NCBI RefSeq assembly: GCF_014217995.1
Contig: NZ_CP041617.1
Span: forward strand, 124,001 to 188,000
Origin: Campylobacter vulpis
Lineage (GTDB): Bacteria > Campylobacterota > Campylobacteria > Campylobacterales > Campylobacteraceae
DNA length: 64,000 nucleotides
Reading direction: 5' to 3'
Both the position numbers and the translations under genes were made by a program. Of this stretch, positions 16,664 to 26,149 are shown piece after piece (position 1 is the first letter of the stretch; each line of letters begins with the position of its first letter). The notes under the pieces were generated by a model. That model saw only the letters and a list, made by a program, of their open reading frames with translations. It had not been told where the DNA came from and made no database searches.

Positions 16664-17787
16664 TGTTTTTTGGTTTAGAGCTTGAAGCTTTGCAAATTTA
16701 TTGGTGGGTAATTTTGAGCCTTTTGGGCGGACTTTTGGTATTTATGTTTTTTGTTCAAGGAGGGCAAACCTTAATGGACGAGCTTTCAAACAATCCTTTA
16801 GAAAAAACAATGCTTATTAATTCTTTAGGACGCAAATGGGAGCTAGGTTTTACGACTTTGGTGCTTTTTGGTGGGGCGGCTTTTGCGGCTTTTCCACTTT
16901 TTTATTCAACTAGTTTTGGGGGAGCTTATTGGGCTTGGCTTGCTATTTTGCTTTGTTTTATACTTCAAGCGGTAAGTTATGAATACCGCTTGAAAGAAAA
17001 TAATGTCTTTGGTTCAAAAACTTACGAAATTTTTCTTAAAATCAATGGTTTTTTAGGTGTGTTTTTAATCGGTGTGGCGGTAAGTAGCTTTTTTAGCGGT
17101 TCGCATTTTACTTTAAATTCGCAAAATTTTGTCCAGTGGCAACATCCTTTAAGAGGACTTGAGCTTTTGCTTAATCCTTACAATTATCTTTTAGGCTTTG
17201 CTTTAGTATTTTTAAGCCGAATTTTAGGTGCGGCATATTTTATGAATAATATTGATGATGAAAATATTAAAGCTAAATGTATCGCTAAACTTAAATTAAA
17301 TAGCCTCTTATTTTTACTTTTTTTCCTAGCGTTTTTGGGGTGGATTTTCCTTAAAGACGGCTTTTTTGTTGATGATAATGGCATTGTAAGCTTACAAGCT
17401 AATGTATATTTACAGAATTTTCTTTCTTACCCTATTTTTGCAGTGCTTTTGCTTTTAGGTGTTGTTTTAGTGCTTTTGGGTATGATACAAGGTGCTAAAA
17501 AATGCACTAAAGCCATTTGGACTCTAGGTGTAGGGGTAGTTTTGGCGGTTTTTGCCTTGCTTTTAAGTGTAGGAATAGGGCAGAGTGCCTTTTATCCAAG
17601 TCTTAGTGATTTGCAAAGTTCGCTAACAATTAAAAACGCAAGTTCGAGCTATTATACTCTTAGCGTTATGGCTTATGTTTCTTTATTTGTGCCTTTTGTT
17701 TTAGCTTATATTGCTTATGTATGGAGAGCTATGGATAGGGTTAAAATTACCAAAGAAGAAATCGCAAATGATGAACATGTTTATTAA
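16663..17787 (+). CDS. cydB: bd-type quinol oxidase subunit II
   Basis: The 374-residue membrane subunit pairs with CydA. The N-terminal block (LQIYWWVILSLLGGLLVFMF, then GGQTL, Gly-rich) and the segment RKWELGFTTLVLFGGAAFAAFP match CydB/CioB. The start codon overlaps the cydA stop (taATG), and a 33-codon CydX-like gene follows after 9 bases with its own Shine-Dalgarno. Confidence 0.95.
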   Translation: MFFGLELEALQIYWWVILSLLGGLLVFMFFVQGGQTLMDELSNNPLEKTMLINSLGRKWELGFTTLVLFGGAAFAAFPLFYSTSFGGAYWAWLAILLCFILQAVSYEYRLKENNVFGSKTYEIFLKINGFLGVFLIGVAVSSFFSGSHFTLNSQNFVQWQHPLRGLELLLNPYNYLLGFALVFLSRILGAAYFMNNIDDENIKAKCIAKLKLNSLLFLLFFLAFLGWIFLKDGFFVDDNGIVSLQANVYLQNFLSYPIFAVLLLLGVVLVLLGMIQGAKKCTKAIWTLGVGVVLAVFALLLSVGIGQSAFYPSLSDLQSSLTIKNASSSYYTLSVMAYVSLFVPFVLAYIAYVWRAMDRVKITKEEIANDEHVY

Positions 17788-17796
17788 GGAGAAAAA

Positions 17797-17898
17797 ATGG
17801 AAGCTTTATTTTTACTAACTTGGCCCCTAGCAATTTATCTTAGTTATAAATTCATTATGTTAAATATTAATCAACTAGAAAAAGATAAAAAACTATAA
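17797..17898 (+). CDS. CydX/CbdX-like 33-residue oxidase peptide
   Basis: This short frame behind cydB has a strong Shine-Dalgarno (aaggag, 6 bases before ATG) and encodes MEALFLLTWPLAIYLSY... ending in a charged tail (EKDKKL). One membrane helix with a WPLA motif and a basic C-terminus is the general shape of CydX-type peptides, which stabilise bd oxidases. It is immediately followed by a terminator, so it closes the operon. The existence of the gene is well supported; the functional analogy is inferred. Confidence 0.7.
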   Translation: MEALFLLTWPLAIYLSYKFIMLNINQLEKDKKL

Positions 17899-17952
17899 AG
17901 TATTTTGAAAAATAAACGATATAGTAGATGAATCTTTTCAAAATATTGCAAT

Positions 17953-17986
17953 AAGCCCAGGTTAATTAAAACTTGGGCTTTTTTAT
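17953..17986 (+). terminator. Rho-independent terminator of the cydAB operon
   Basis: The 11-bp stem aagcccaggtt / aacttgggctt (one G-U pair) with an AATTAAA-type loop is followed by a run of T. It lies 55 bases after the CydX-like gene. Confidence 0.85.
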
Positions 17987-18132
17987 TTTCGATATTTTTT
18001 ATAAGCTAAATGAGTAAATTTTTCTCTTAATTAACTAAAAATTTAAGCAAATTTTTCACAATTGTTTTTTTCAATATCTTGATTAATAAAATTATAGTAT
18101 ATTTGAAAAAAGATAAAATTAAGGAAAATTAG

Positions 18133-21100
18133 ATGAGTAAAATAATGAAAACTATGGACGGCAATGAAGCTGCCGCCTATGCAGCTTATGCTTTTACTGA
18201 AGTGGCTGGAATTTACCCTATTACCCCAAGTTCTCCTATGGCTGATTATACCGATATGTGGGCGGCTGCAGGAAAGAAAAATTTATTTGGTATGCCTGTG
18301 AAATTAGTCGAAATGCAGAGTGAAGCAGGTGCAGCTGGTTCTGTGCATGGTTCTTTGCAAACAGGAGCTTTAACGACTACTTACACCGCATCTCAGGGTT
18401 TATTGCTTAAAATTCCTAATATGTATAAGATAGCGGGACAACTTCTCCCTTGCGTAATTCATGTCGCAGCAAGATCCATTGCCTCTCAAGCCTTATCCAT
18501 CTTTGGCGACCATCAGGATATTTATGCTGCTAGACAAATAGGCTTTGCTATGCTTTGCTCACACTCCGTGCAAGAGACTATGGACTTAGCAGGAGTGGCA
18601 CATCTAGCGGCGATTAGGGGGCGTGTGCCATTTTTACATTTTTTTGACGGCTTTAGAACAAGCCACGAAATTCAAAAAATTGAAGTGATGGATTATTCAC
18701 ACTTTGACCGCTTACTTGATAGAGAAGCGGTTTTAGCGTTTAGAAATTCTTCTTTAAATCCTGAAAATCCTAAAACACGCGGCACAGCACAAAATGATGA
18801 TATTTATTTTCAAACAAGAGAATTGACAAACCGCTTTTACGATGCCTTGCCTGATGTGGTTAATGACTATATGCAAGAAATTTCTAAAATTACAGGTAGA
18901 GAGTATAAACCTTTCACTTACTACGGACATAAAGAGCCTGAACGCATTGTGATTGCTATGGGGTCAGTAACGCAGGCTTTAGAGGAGGTTGTGGATTATT
19001 TAAGCGCTAAAGGCGAGAAAGTCGGCGTTTTTAAAGTTTATCTTTATCGCCCTTTTAGTCTTAAATACTTCTTTGATGTAATGCCAAAATCTGTCAAAAA
19101 AATCGCCGTTTTAGATAGAACAAAAGAACCGGGAAGCTTAGGTGAGCCGCTTTATGTCGATGTTAAAACTGCTTTTTATGGTAGAGAAAATACCCCTATT
19201 ATCGTGGGTGGTAGGTATGGTTTATCGTCTAAAGATGTCGATCCTGCACAAATGCTTGCCGTTTTTGAAAATCTTAAGCTTGACAGCCCAAAAGACGGCT
19301 TTACTGTTGGGATAAATGATGATGTAACGCACACTTCTTTAAAAACAGGTGAAAAAATCGCCCTTGGCGATGAAAGCACGATAGAATGTCTTTTTTATGG
19401 ACTTGGAGCTGATGGCACTGTGGGAGCAAATAAAAATTCCATTAAAATTATCGGCGACAAGACGGATTTTTACGCACAAGCTTATTTTGCCTATGATTCT
19501 AAGAAATCAGGCGGTTACACAAGAAGTCATTTACGCTTTTCTAAAAAACCTATACGCTCAACCTATCTCGTTTCAACACCTCATTTTGTAGCCTGTTCTG
19601 TGGCAGCTTATTTGGAAATTTATGATGTTTTAGCCGGAATTCGCAAAGGTGGAACTTTCTTACTTAATAGTATTTGGAATGCCGAAGAGACTATAAGGCA
19701 ACTTCCTGATTTTGTGAAAAAAACCTTGGCTGAAAAAGAAGTGAATTTTTATATTATCAATGCTACCAAATTAGCTCGCGATATAGGGCTTGGAAATCGC
19801 ACAAATACTATTATGCAATCAGCTTTTTTTAAACTTGCTAATATTATCCCTTACGAAGATGCACAAAAATTTATGAAGGAGCTTGCTTATAAATCTTATA
19901 GTAAAAAAGGCGATGCTATTGTTGAGATGAATTATAAAGCCATAGATATGGGTGCTGATGGACTTGTTAAAGTGGAAGTTAAACCTGAATGGAAAAATTT
20001 AGAAATCAAAGAAAAAGAGGAAGTTAATACTTACAAAGGCACGGAATTTGTAGAAAAAATCGTCAAACCTATGAACGCAGCTAAGGGAGATGATTTGCCC
20101 GTCTCGGCATTTTTGGGTTATGAAGATGGAAGTTTTGAACACGGCACGACCGAATTTGAAAAAAGGGGTGTAGGCGTTATGGTGCCACGCTGGATAGAGG
20201 CAAATTGTATCCAGTGCAATCAATGTGCATCTGTTTGCCCTCACGCTGTTATCCGTCCGTTTTTAATTAATGATGAAGAAATGGCAAAAGCCCCAAGAGG
20301 CGTGAAAGAACACGCTTTAGACGCTAAAGGAACTAAGGGAGAGAAATTAAGCTTTAAAATTCAAGTTTCTCCTCTTGATTGCACGGGTTGTGAGCTTTGT
20401 GTGCATGAATGCCCTACTAAAGAAAAGTCCTTAGTTATGGTGCCTTTACAAGAAGAAATGGACTTTGGTGAGCAAGAAAATGCGGATTATTTGTTTAAGC
20501 AAATTGAGTATAAAGACCATATTTTGAGTAAAGAAAGCGTTAAGGGAGCACAATTTGCACAGCCTTTATTTGAATTTCACGGGGCTTGTCCGGGTTGTGG
20601 AGAGACACCTTATATTACACTGATTACAAGGCTTTTTGGTGAGAGAATGATTATTGCAAATGCTACGGGTTGTAGTTCGATTTATGGAGGTTCTGCACCT
20701 TCTACGCCTTATAGAAAAAGTGTGAAAAATGGCTACGGACCTGCTTGGGCAAATTCCTTATTTGAGGATAATGCCGAGTTTGGCTTAGGTATGAAGATTG
20801 CGACTGAAAATACAAGAGAACGCATAGAAAGTATTATGAATGAAAATATTAATGCTGTTCCAAATGCTCTAAGTGCCTTATTTAAAGAATGGATAGCCAA
20901 TAAAGACAAGGGCGAGGAATCCTTACAAATCCGTGATAAACTAGTCCCACTATTAGAGCAGCATCAAGATATTAAGGGCGTTAAAGACATTTTAAATTTA
21001 AAAAGCTTTTTGATGAAAAAATCACACTGGATTTTCGGCGGGGACGGCTGGGCTTATGATATAGGCTATGGAGGGCTTGATCATGTTTTAGCAAGTGGGG

Positions 21101-21696
21101 AAAATGTGAATATCTTAGTTATGGATACGGAAGTATATTCTAACACAGGTGGTCAAAGTTCTAAATCTTCACGCACGGGTGCGGTAGCACAATTTGCCGC
21201 TGCAGGTAAGCCTGTGCAGAAAAAAGACTTAGGGCAAATTGCTATGACTTATGGTTATATTTTTGTTGCACAAGTAAATTCAAGTGCAAACTATAATCAT
21301 CTCATTAAGGTTTTAAAAGCTGCGGAGGCTTATGAGGGACCTTCTTTGGTGATAGCTTACTCTCCTTGTATCGCACATGGGATTAAGGGGGGGCTTGGTT
21401 ATTCTGGTGAGCAAGGTGAATTAGCCACTAAGTGCGGTTACTGGCCTCTTTATACTTTTGATCCACGCCTTGAAGAAGAGGGGAAAAATCCTCTCACTAT
21501 GGTAAGCAAAGAGCCTAATTGGGAGCTTTATGAATCGTTTTTGATGAATGAAGTGCGTTATAATTCCTTAAAAAAGGCTAATCCACAGCACGCTAGTGAG
21601 CTTTTTGAACGTAATAAAAAGGACGCCCAGCGCCGTTATAGACAGCTCAAACGCATCGCTATGGCTGATTATAGTGATGAAAAGCAAGGCGAGTGA
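18133..21696 (+). CDS. nifJ: Pyruvate:ferredoxin/flavodoxin oxidoreductase, single-chain
   Basis: The enzyme decarboxylates pyruvate to acetyl-CoA and reduces ferredoxin or flavodoxin; it replaces pyruvate dehydrogenase in Campylobacter. All domains sit in one 1187-residue chain. The N-terminal pyruvate-binding domain starts YAFTEVAGIYPITPSSP. Two 4Fe-4S motifs follow (CIQCNQCASVCP near 692, CTGCELCVHECP near 750). Proximal-cluster cysteines are at GACPGCGETPY near 817, and the thiamine-diphosphate motif begins GDGWAYDIG near 970. The flavodoxin gene at 46769 may encode its electron acceptor. A Shine-Dalgarno (aagga) precedes the ATG. Confidence 0.96.
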   Translation: MSKIMKTMDGNEAAAYAAYAFTEVAGIYPITPSSPMADYTDMWAAAGKKNLFGMPVKLVEMQSEAGAAGSVHGSLQTGALTTTYTASQGLLLKIPNMYKIAGQLLPCVIHVAARSIASQALSIFGDHQDIYAARQIGFAMLCSHSVQETMDLAGVAHLAAIRGRVPFLHFFDGFRTSHEIQKIEVMDYSHFDRLLDREAVLAFRNSSLNPENPKTRGTAQNDDIYFQTRELTNRFYDALPDVVNDYMQEISKITGREYKPFTYYGHKEPERIVIAMGSVTQALEEVVDYLSAKGEKVGVFKVYLYRPFSLKYFFDVMPKSVKKIAVLDRTKEPGSLGEPLYVDVKTAFYGRENTPIIVGGRYGLSSKDVDPAQMLAVFENLKLDSPKDGFTVGINDDVTHTSLKTGEKIALGDESTIECLFYGLGADGTVGANKNSIKIIGDKTDFYAQAYFAYDSKKSGGYTRSHLRFSKKPIRSTYLVSTPHFVACSVAAYLEIYDVLAGIRKGGTFLLNSIWNAEETIRQLPDFVKKTLAEKEVNFYIINATKLARDIGLGNRTNTIMQSAFFKLANIIPYEDAQKFMKELAYKSYSKKGDAIVEMNYKAIDMGADGLVKVEVKPEWKNLEIKEKEEVNTYKGTEFVEKIVKPMNAAKGDDLPVSAFLGYEDGSFEHGTTEFEKRGVGVMVPRWIEANCIQCNQCASVCPHAVIRPFLINDEEMAKAPRGVKEHALDAKGTKGEKLSFKIQVSPLDCTGCELCVHECPTKEKSLVMVPLQEEMDFGEQENADYLFKQIEYKDHILSKESVKGAQFAQPLFEFHGACPGCGETPYITLITRLFGERMIIANATGCSSIYGGSAPSTPYRKSVKNGYGPAWANSLFEDNAEFGLGMKIATENTRERIESIMNENINAVPNALSALFKEWIANKDKGEESLQIRDKLVPLLEQHQDIKGVKDILNLKSFLMKKSHWIFGGDGWAYDIGYGGLDHVLASGENVNILVMDTEVYSNTGGQSSKSSRTGAVAQFAAAGKPVQKKDLGQIAMTYGYIFVAQVNSSANYNHLIKVLKAAEAYEGPSLVIAYSPCIAHGIKGGLGYSGEQGELATKCGYWPLYTFDPRLEEEGKNPLTMVSKEPNWELYESFLMNEVRYNSLKKANPQHASELFERNKKDAQRRYRQLKRIAMADYSDEKQGE

Positions 21697-21992
21697 GGGG
21701 CGTTTTTTGTGCGTGTTTGTTAGGATTTAACTTATACGCACAGGATATGCAAGATAAATTTTCAAATTTGCAAAATCCTTTTTTAAATCCCACTTTGGAA
21801 CAAATGGCACAATTAGAAATTCAAGCCATTTTTCCACAAAAAGTTAAAATTAATAATCAGTGGTATAAAGAAAACGATATGCTTCACAATGCTATTTTGA
21901 GACACATTGATACCAAATTTGTCATTTTTGAATATGATGAGCAAAATATTACTTTAGAGTTTAAGCAAAATGCTAAGATTGCTATTGATTAA
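21693..21992 (+). CDS. ctsR: CtsR-like secreted protein, first gene of the transformation cluster
   Basis: This 99-residue protein starts with GTG at 21693, overlapping the nifJ stop by 4 bases. The GTG is preferred because it gives a signal peptide (MRGVFCACLLGFNLYAQ). The mature part contains IFPQKVKINNQWYKENDML, which resembles pilus-associated periplasmic proteins of the PilP or GspC-tail type. It overlaps ctsD by 23 bases. I recall ctsR at this place in C. jejuni natural transformation. The name relies on synteny. Confidence 0.6.
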   Translation: MRGVFCACLLGFNLYAQDMQDKFSNLQNPFLNPTLEQMAQLEIQAIFPQKVKINNQWYKENDMLHNAILRHIDTKFVIFEYDEQNITLEFKQNAKIAID

Positions 21993-23379
21993 ATTAATTT
22001 TTTGCTTAAGTTCTCTTTATGCTTTAGATTGTCAAAAAAGGCTTTTTGATATTCACATTAAAGAAAGTTTAAGCATAGAAGAGGCACTTGATGAGCTTGC
22101 AAGTTACTGCACTTTTAGCATAATTGTTAAAGATGAATTTGCGAAAAATGAACTAAGTAAAATGCAAAAAAGCTTATATATAAGTCAAATGACCTTAGAG
22201 GAACTTTTTAGACTTTTGCTAAAAGAAAATAATTTAAATTATGAATTTGATGGCAAAATTTTAAGCATTTGGGGGATTTCAACTCAAATTTTTAAGTTAA
22301 GTTACATCACTTCTATTCGTGAAGGGCAAAGCATTATCAAGGCTTCTGTGGATTCTAAACCTAGACAAAATGATATAAGCTTAGACAATGAAAGCGATGA
22401 AAATATGATTAAAAGTATGGAAAAATTTGACTTTTGGCAAAATATAGAGAAAGAAATCACCACCCTACTTAATGCCTATGGGGAAGTAAAAACGCCTATT
22501 ATTAATGCAAATGCTGGTATTATCATCGTTACAGGCACAACTTTACAGCTTAAAAAAGTGGGAGAGTATATTAATAAACTTGAAAATAGGCTTAAAAAGC
22601 AAGTGATTATCGATGTTAGCATTATTGCTGTAAATTTAAATGAAAACCATTCAAGTGGGATTAATTGGCAAAATTTCAATATTGATTTTGCTAGCACGAC
22701 TCAAAATGGGCAAAATTCTTTTATCCAACTTCAAAATGGGCAGGGTTTTGTGAAAAATTTGGGCTTAAGAGCGAATCTTAATTTTAATTCCGTGTTAAAT
22801 TTTCTTTCACAAAATGGCAAAACTCAAGTTCTCTCAAACCCTAAACTTATGGCTTTAAATAACCAACAAGCCATCATTTCAGTCGGTGATACCATTAATT
22901 ATCAAGTCAAAGAAAGTTCCAAAGGCACGGAAAATGGCACAACTGTGAGTGAGAGTTTTAGTAATTATTCTATTTTTGTGGGGATATTACTTAGCATTTT
23001 GCCTGAAATTTCTGATGATAATAAAATTATGCTTCGCATTAATCCTAGCCTTAGTGATTTTAAATATCCTCAAGATAATCAAAGACAAAATTCTCCTCGC
23101 ACCATAGCACCTGATACCATACAAAAAAAGCTCTCCACAGTCGTTTCTATGGAAAATAATCAAACCTTGATTTTAGGCGGACTCATCTCGCATAATCAAA
23201 TCAAAGAAGCAAGTGGGGTCAATTTTCTTTCTAAAATCCCTTTGCTTGGGCTTTTATTTAGCGGAGAGGAGACAAACTCAAATAGCACAGAAATCGTTTT
23301 CATCATCACACCTAGCATAGTGGATAAACAAACGGGAAATATGAGCCTTAAGGATATGGGATTTAAGCACTATGAGTGA
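21970..23379 (+). CDS. ctsD: Secretin (GspD/PilQ-like) of the DNA-uptake system
   Basis: CtsD forms the outer-membrane channel for DNA uptake in natural transformation. The 469-residue protein has a signal peptide (about residues 1-18), N-terminal STN/N-type domains and a C-terminal secretin domain. The signature IQKKLSTVVSMENNQTLILG is followed by SKIPLLGLLF and TEIVFIITPSIV. The gene starts inside ctsR and overlaps ctsP by 8 bases. Order and content match the cts operon known in C. jejuni. Confidence 0.9.
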   Translation: MLRLLLIKLIFCLSSLYALDCQKRLFDIHIKESLSIEEALDELASYCTFSIIVKDEFAKNELSKMQKSLYISQMTLEELFRLLLKENNLNYEFDGKILSIWGISTQIFKLSYITSIREGQSIIKASVDSKPRQNDISLDNESDENMIKSMEKFDFWQNIEKEITTLLNAYGEVKTPIINANAGIIIVTGTTLQLKKVGEYINKLENRLKKQVIIDVSIIAVNLNENHSSGINWQNFNIDFASTTQNGQNSFIQLQNGQGFVKNLGLRANLNFNSVLNFLSQNGKTQVLSNPKLMALNNQQAIISVGDTINYQVKESSKGTENGTTVSESFSNYSIFVGILLSILPEISDDNKIMLRINPSLSDFKYPQDNQRQNSPRTIAPDTIQKKLSTVVSMENNQTLILGGLISHNQIKEASGVNFLSKIPLLGLLFSGEETNSNSTEIVFIITPSIVDKQTGNMSLKDMGFKHYE

Positions 23380-23977
23380 GTTTGTTTGCATTAAAAATCA
23401 AGAGCAGATTTTAAAAAGACTTAATGAGCTTAGTGTGGCAAAAAAGGGCTTAATCTGCCTTTATGGTAAAAGTGGGAGTGGGAAAAGCGTGATTTTAGAG
23501 CGTTTTGCAAGGCAAAAAAACACCTTAAAAATCACAGAAATTTTTAAAGATAAAGAGCAATTAAAAGATTTTTTAAGTGCTTTAAAGCTTGAAAAATCAA
23601 TGCTTTTATTTGATGAAGTGGGTTTGTACGGGGAGGATTTGTTTGAGCTTTTACGCCTTTATAGTGATGAAGCTTTGATTATTTTAAGCTCACACAAAAA
23701 ACTAAAAATTTTTACAAAAGAGCATTTTAAAAGCAGAATTTTAGTAGAATTTGAACTAAAAAACTTAGAAAAAAAAGAGCTTTTTGACTATGTTAAAGAA
23801 AAGCACGGCATAGAATTAGACCAAAAAGAATTACAATTTGTCTTTAAAATTTGTAAGCATAATTTAAGAAATGTCGATAAACTTTTAAAAAGTTTCAAAG
23901 AACTTCAAGCTTTTTTGGATAAAAAGCGTTTTTATATTTTAAGGCTTAGTGCCTTGGAAAATCATTTATTGGGTTAA
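23372..23977 (+). CDS. ctsP: CtsP-like nucleotide-binding protein
   Basis: This 201-residue P-loop protein of the transformation cluster has a Walker A (YGKSGSGKS, residues 31-39) and a Walker B-like MLLFDEVG near residue 79. Its layout resembles small ExeA/AAA-type ATPases. In C. jejuni CtsP is needed for transformation and interacts with membrane-bound CtsX. It overlaps ctsD and is followed directly by ctsX. Confidence 0.82.
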   Translation: MSEFVCIKNQEQILKRLNELSVAKKGLICLYGKSGSGKSVILERFARQKNTLKITEIFKDKEQLKDFLSALKLEKSMLLFDEVGLYGEDLFELLRLYSDEALIILSSHKKLKIFTKEHFKSRILVEFELKNLEKKELFDYVKEKHGIELDQKELQFVFKICKHNLRNVDKLLKSFKELQAFLDKKRFYILRLSALENHLLG

Positions 23978-23978
23978 T

Positions 23979-24545
23979 ATGCAAGAGCGAATTTATGAGT
24001 TAGAAAAAGCATATAAAAGATATTTAAAAAAACTATGGTTTAAACGCATTTTGTTTGCTTTATGTGGAATTTTTTTCGTAGCTTGTGGCATTTTATTTTG
24101 GGAAAAATGGCAGGAAAAAAAAGAACTTTCTCTAAAAGCAAGTGCTGAAAAAAGGGCTTTAGAAAGTAAGATAGACCAAGCAAAAATCTTACAAGAAAAG
24201 CAAAAATTAAGCACTCAAAAACTTGAAAGGGAAAAAGAAAGCTTAAAAGAGGAATTAGAGCTTTTGCAAAACCCTCCACAAAAATTTATCATCACTTCAA
24301 ACGCCCTTAATTTGGCAAATTTAAAAAAATCGTTTTATCAAAATCCTAGCCTTGAAAAAGCCTTAAAATTAGCCGAGCTTTATTTGGAGGCAAAAGATTA
24401 TAAAAAATCGATTTTTTGGTCTTTAAAGGCAAATGAAATGGACACAAATTCTAAGCAAAGTTTGCTTTTATTTGCTAAGGCTAAGGAGGCTTTAGGCGAG
24501 GTAATGGAGGCACAAAAAGTATATGAACTTTATGAGGCAAGATAA
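23979..24545 (+). CDS. ctsX: CtsX-like membrane protein
   Basis: The ATG at 23979, just after the ctsP stop, is preferred over an overlapping GTG at 23949. The 188-residue protein has a charged N-terminus, one transmembrane helix (about residues 25-42), a coiled coil rich in Glu/Lys (about residues 46-95) and a TPR-like C-terminus (about residues 115-185). This fits CtsX, a membrane partner of CtsP in DNA uptake. Overlaps ctsE (TAATG). Confidence 0.78.
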   Translation: MQERIYELEKAYKRYLKKLWFKRILFALCGIFFVACGILFWEKWQEKKELSLKASAEKRALESKIDQAKILQEKQKLSTQKLEREKESLKEELELLQNPPQKFIITSNALNLANLKKSFYQNPSLEKALKLAELYLEAKDYKKSIFWSLKANEMDTNSKQSLLLFAKAKEALGEVMEAQKVYELYEAR

Positions 24546-26149
24546 TGGAATTTTTAAAAAATTTAGGCTTTGAGGAGGAGCTAAAAGAGGGCTTTAAAGA
24601 TGAGAATTTAAGGCATTTTTTGTTTGAGCTGTATTTAAAAAATGAGCTTGATTTAAACGCCCTTTTTTTAAATTTAGGCGTAAAAAGTGAGGATTTTTTG
24701 AAGGCTTTAGCTCAGTATTTGCACTTGGAATTTGTGGAATTTGAAACAATTGATGAAAATTTATGTGATTCTTTTGCCTTTTCTTTGCTATGGCAAAATC
24801 AAATTCTCCCCCTGCAAAAAGATGACGCAAATCTTTTCATACTTTCTGCTAAACCTCTAAATTTAGAGCTTTTAAATAAGATAGAGCATCTTTTTCGCTC
24901 TAAATTTATCAAAAATGCCCTGTGTGATAGCTATCAATTAGAGCAAAACTTAAACAAACTTTATATTAAGCAAAAATTAAAAGAATTAAGTGCGAAGTTA
25001 AAACAAGAATTAAACGCAAATTCTAAAGAAAACGAGCAAAGTAGCGTAAGTTTGCTTTTTGATTTTATCCTACAAGAAGCACTCAAATTAAAGGCAAGTG
25101 ATGTGCATATAGAAAGCCTAGAAAATGGGGCTTTAATCCGCTTTCGTGTGGATGGGGTGTTGCGTGTTTTTTGCCATTTAGAAGAAGAGCTTTACCAAGC
25201 CTTAATTTTTCACATTAAACTTTTGGCACACTTAAATGTCGCTGAAAGCAGAAAAGCACAAGATGGAAGTTTTAATAAGAGTTTTGAGAGTGTAGAATTT
25301 GACTTTCGTATCTCAACTTTGCCTTTGCAAAAGGGTGAAAGCGTGGTGCTTAGGATATTAAGGCAGGATTTGGAGCTTTTAAGCCTTGAAAATTTGCATT
25401 TTTCTAAGCAAAATTTAGCCTTAATTACAAAAAATATTCAAAAACCTTTCGGTATGATCTTGCTTACTGGACCCACAGGTAGTGGAAAAAGCACGACCCT
25501 ATATGCTTGCTTAAAAAGTCTTGCTTGTGTGGAGAAAAAAATCATCACCGCAGAAGATCCCATAGAATATAAAATGCCTCAAATTCAGCAAATCGCCCTT
25601 AATGCCAAGGCCGGGCTTGATTTTAGCAATGCTTTAAGGGCGATTTTAAGGCAGGATCCTGATGTCATTATGATAGGAGAAATCCGCGATGAAGAAAGCC
25701 TTGACATAGCCTTAAAAGGCGCACAAACGGGGCATTTAATCCTTAGCACACTTCATACTAATGACGCCCTTTCTACCATAGAACGCTTACTTGATATGAG
25801 GGCAAAGCCCTATTTAATAGCCTCTTCGCTTAATCTCATTATCGCTCAACGCCTTGCAAGAAAACTTTGTCCTTATTGTAAAATTCAAAAGTTCAAAAAT
25901 GAGGAGGTATTTTACGAAGCTAGGGGCTGTGAAAAATGTGATTTTAGCGGCTTTTTGGGGAGAGAATTGTTAAGCGAATGTTTGGAGCTTGATGAGGACT
26001 TGAAAGAGCTTATACGCAAAAATGCTAGTAAAAACGAGCTTTTAACTTATGCTAAAAAACGAGGATTTTTAACGATGTATGAACTAGGACTTGAAAAAGC
26101 AAGACTTGGAATCATCAGCATAGAGGAACTTATGAGGGTGGTAGGGTGA
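24545..26149 (+). CDS. ctsE: GspE/PilB-family assembly ATPase of the transformation system
   Basis: This hexameric ATPase powers pseudopilus assembly for DNA uptake. It has 534 residues with Walker A (GPTGSGKST, about 309-317), an Asp-box region, Walker B (VIMIGEIRDEES, about 373-385) and a C-terminal zinc motif (CPYC near 442, CEKC near 462). The intact catalytic motifs predict activity. Overlaps ctsX and ctsF. Confidence 0.94.
   Translation: MEFLKNLGFEEELKEGFKDENLRHFLFELYLKNELDLNALFLNLGVKSEDFLKALAQYLHLEFVEFETIDENLCDSFAFSLLWQNQILPLQKDDANLFILSAKPLNLELLNKIEHLFRSKFIKNALCDSYQLEQNLNKLYIKQKLKELSAKLKQELNANSKENEQSSVSLLFDFILQEALKLKASDVHIESLENGALIRFRVDGVLRVFCHLEEELYQALIFHIKLLAHLNVAESRKAQDGSFNKSFESVEFDFRISTLPLQKGESVVLRILRQDLELLSLENLHFSKQNLALITKNIQKPFGMILLTGPTGSGKSTTLYACLKSLACVEKKIITAEDPIEYKMPQIQQIALNAKAGLDFSNALRAILRQDPDVIMIGEIRDEESLDIALKGAQTGHLILSTLHTNDALSTIERLLDMRAKPYLIASSLNLIIAQRLARKLCPYCKIQKFKNEEVFYEARGCEKCDFSGFLGRELLSECLELDEDLKELIRKNASKNELLTYAKKRGFLTMYELGLEKARLGIISIEELMRVVG

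Noticed and set aside
21385..21392. G7 run in the nifJ gene
   Set aside because: It is short compared with the 14 to 18 G contingency tracts, sits within a conserved catalytic region and is unlikely to be selected as a switch.
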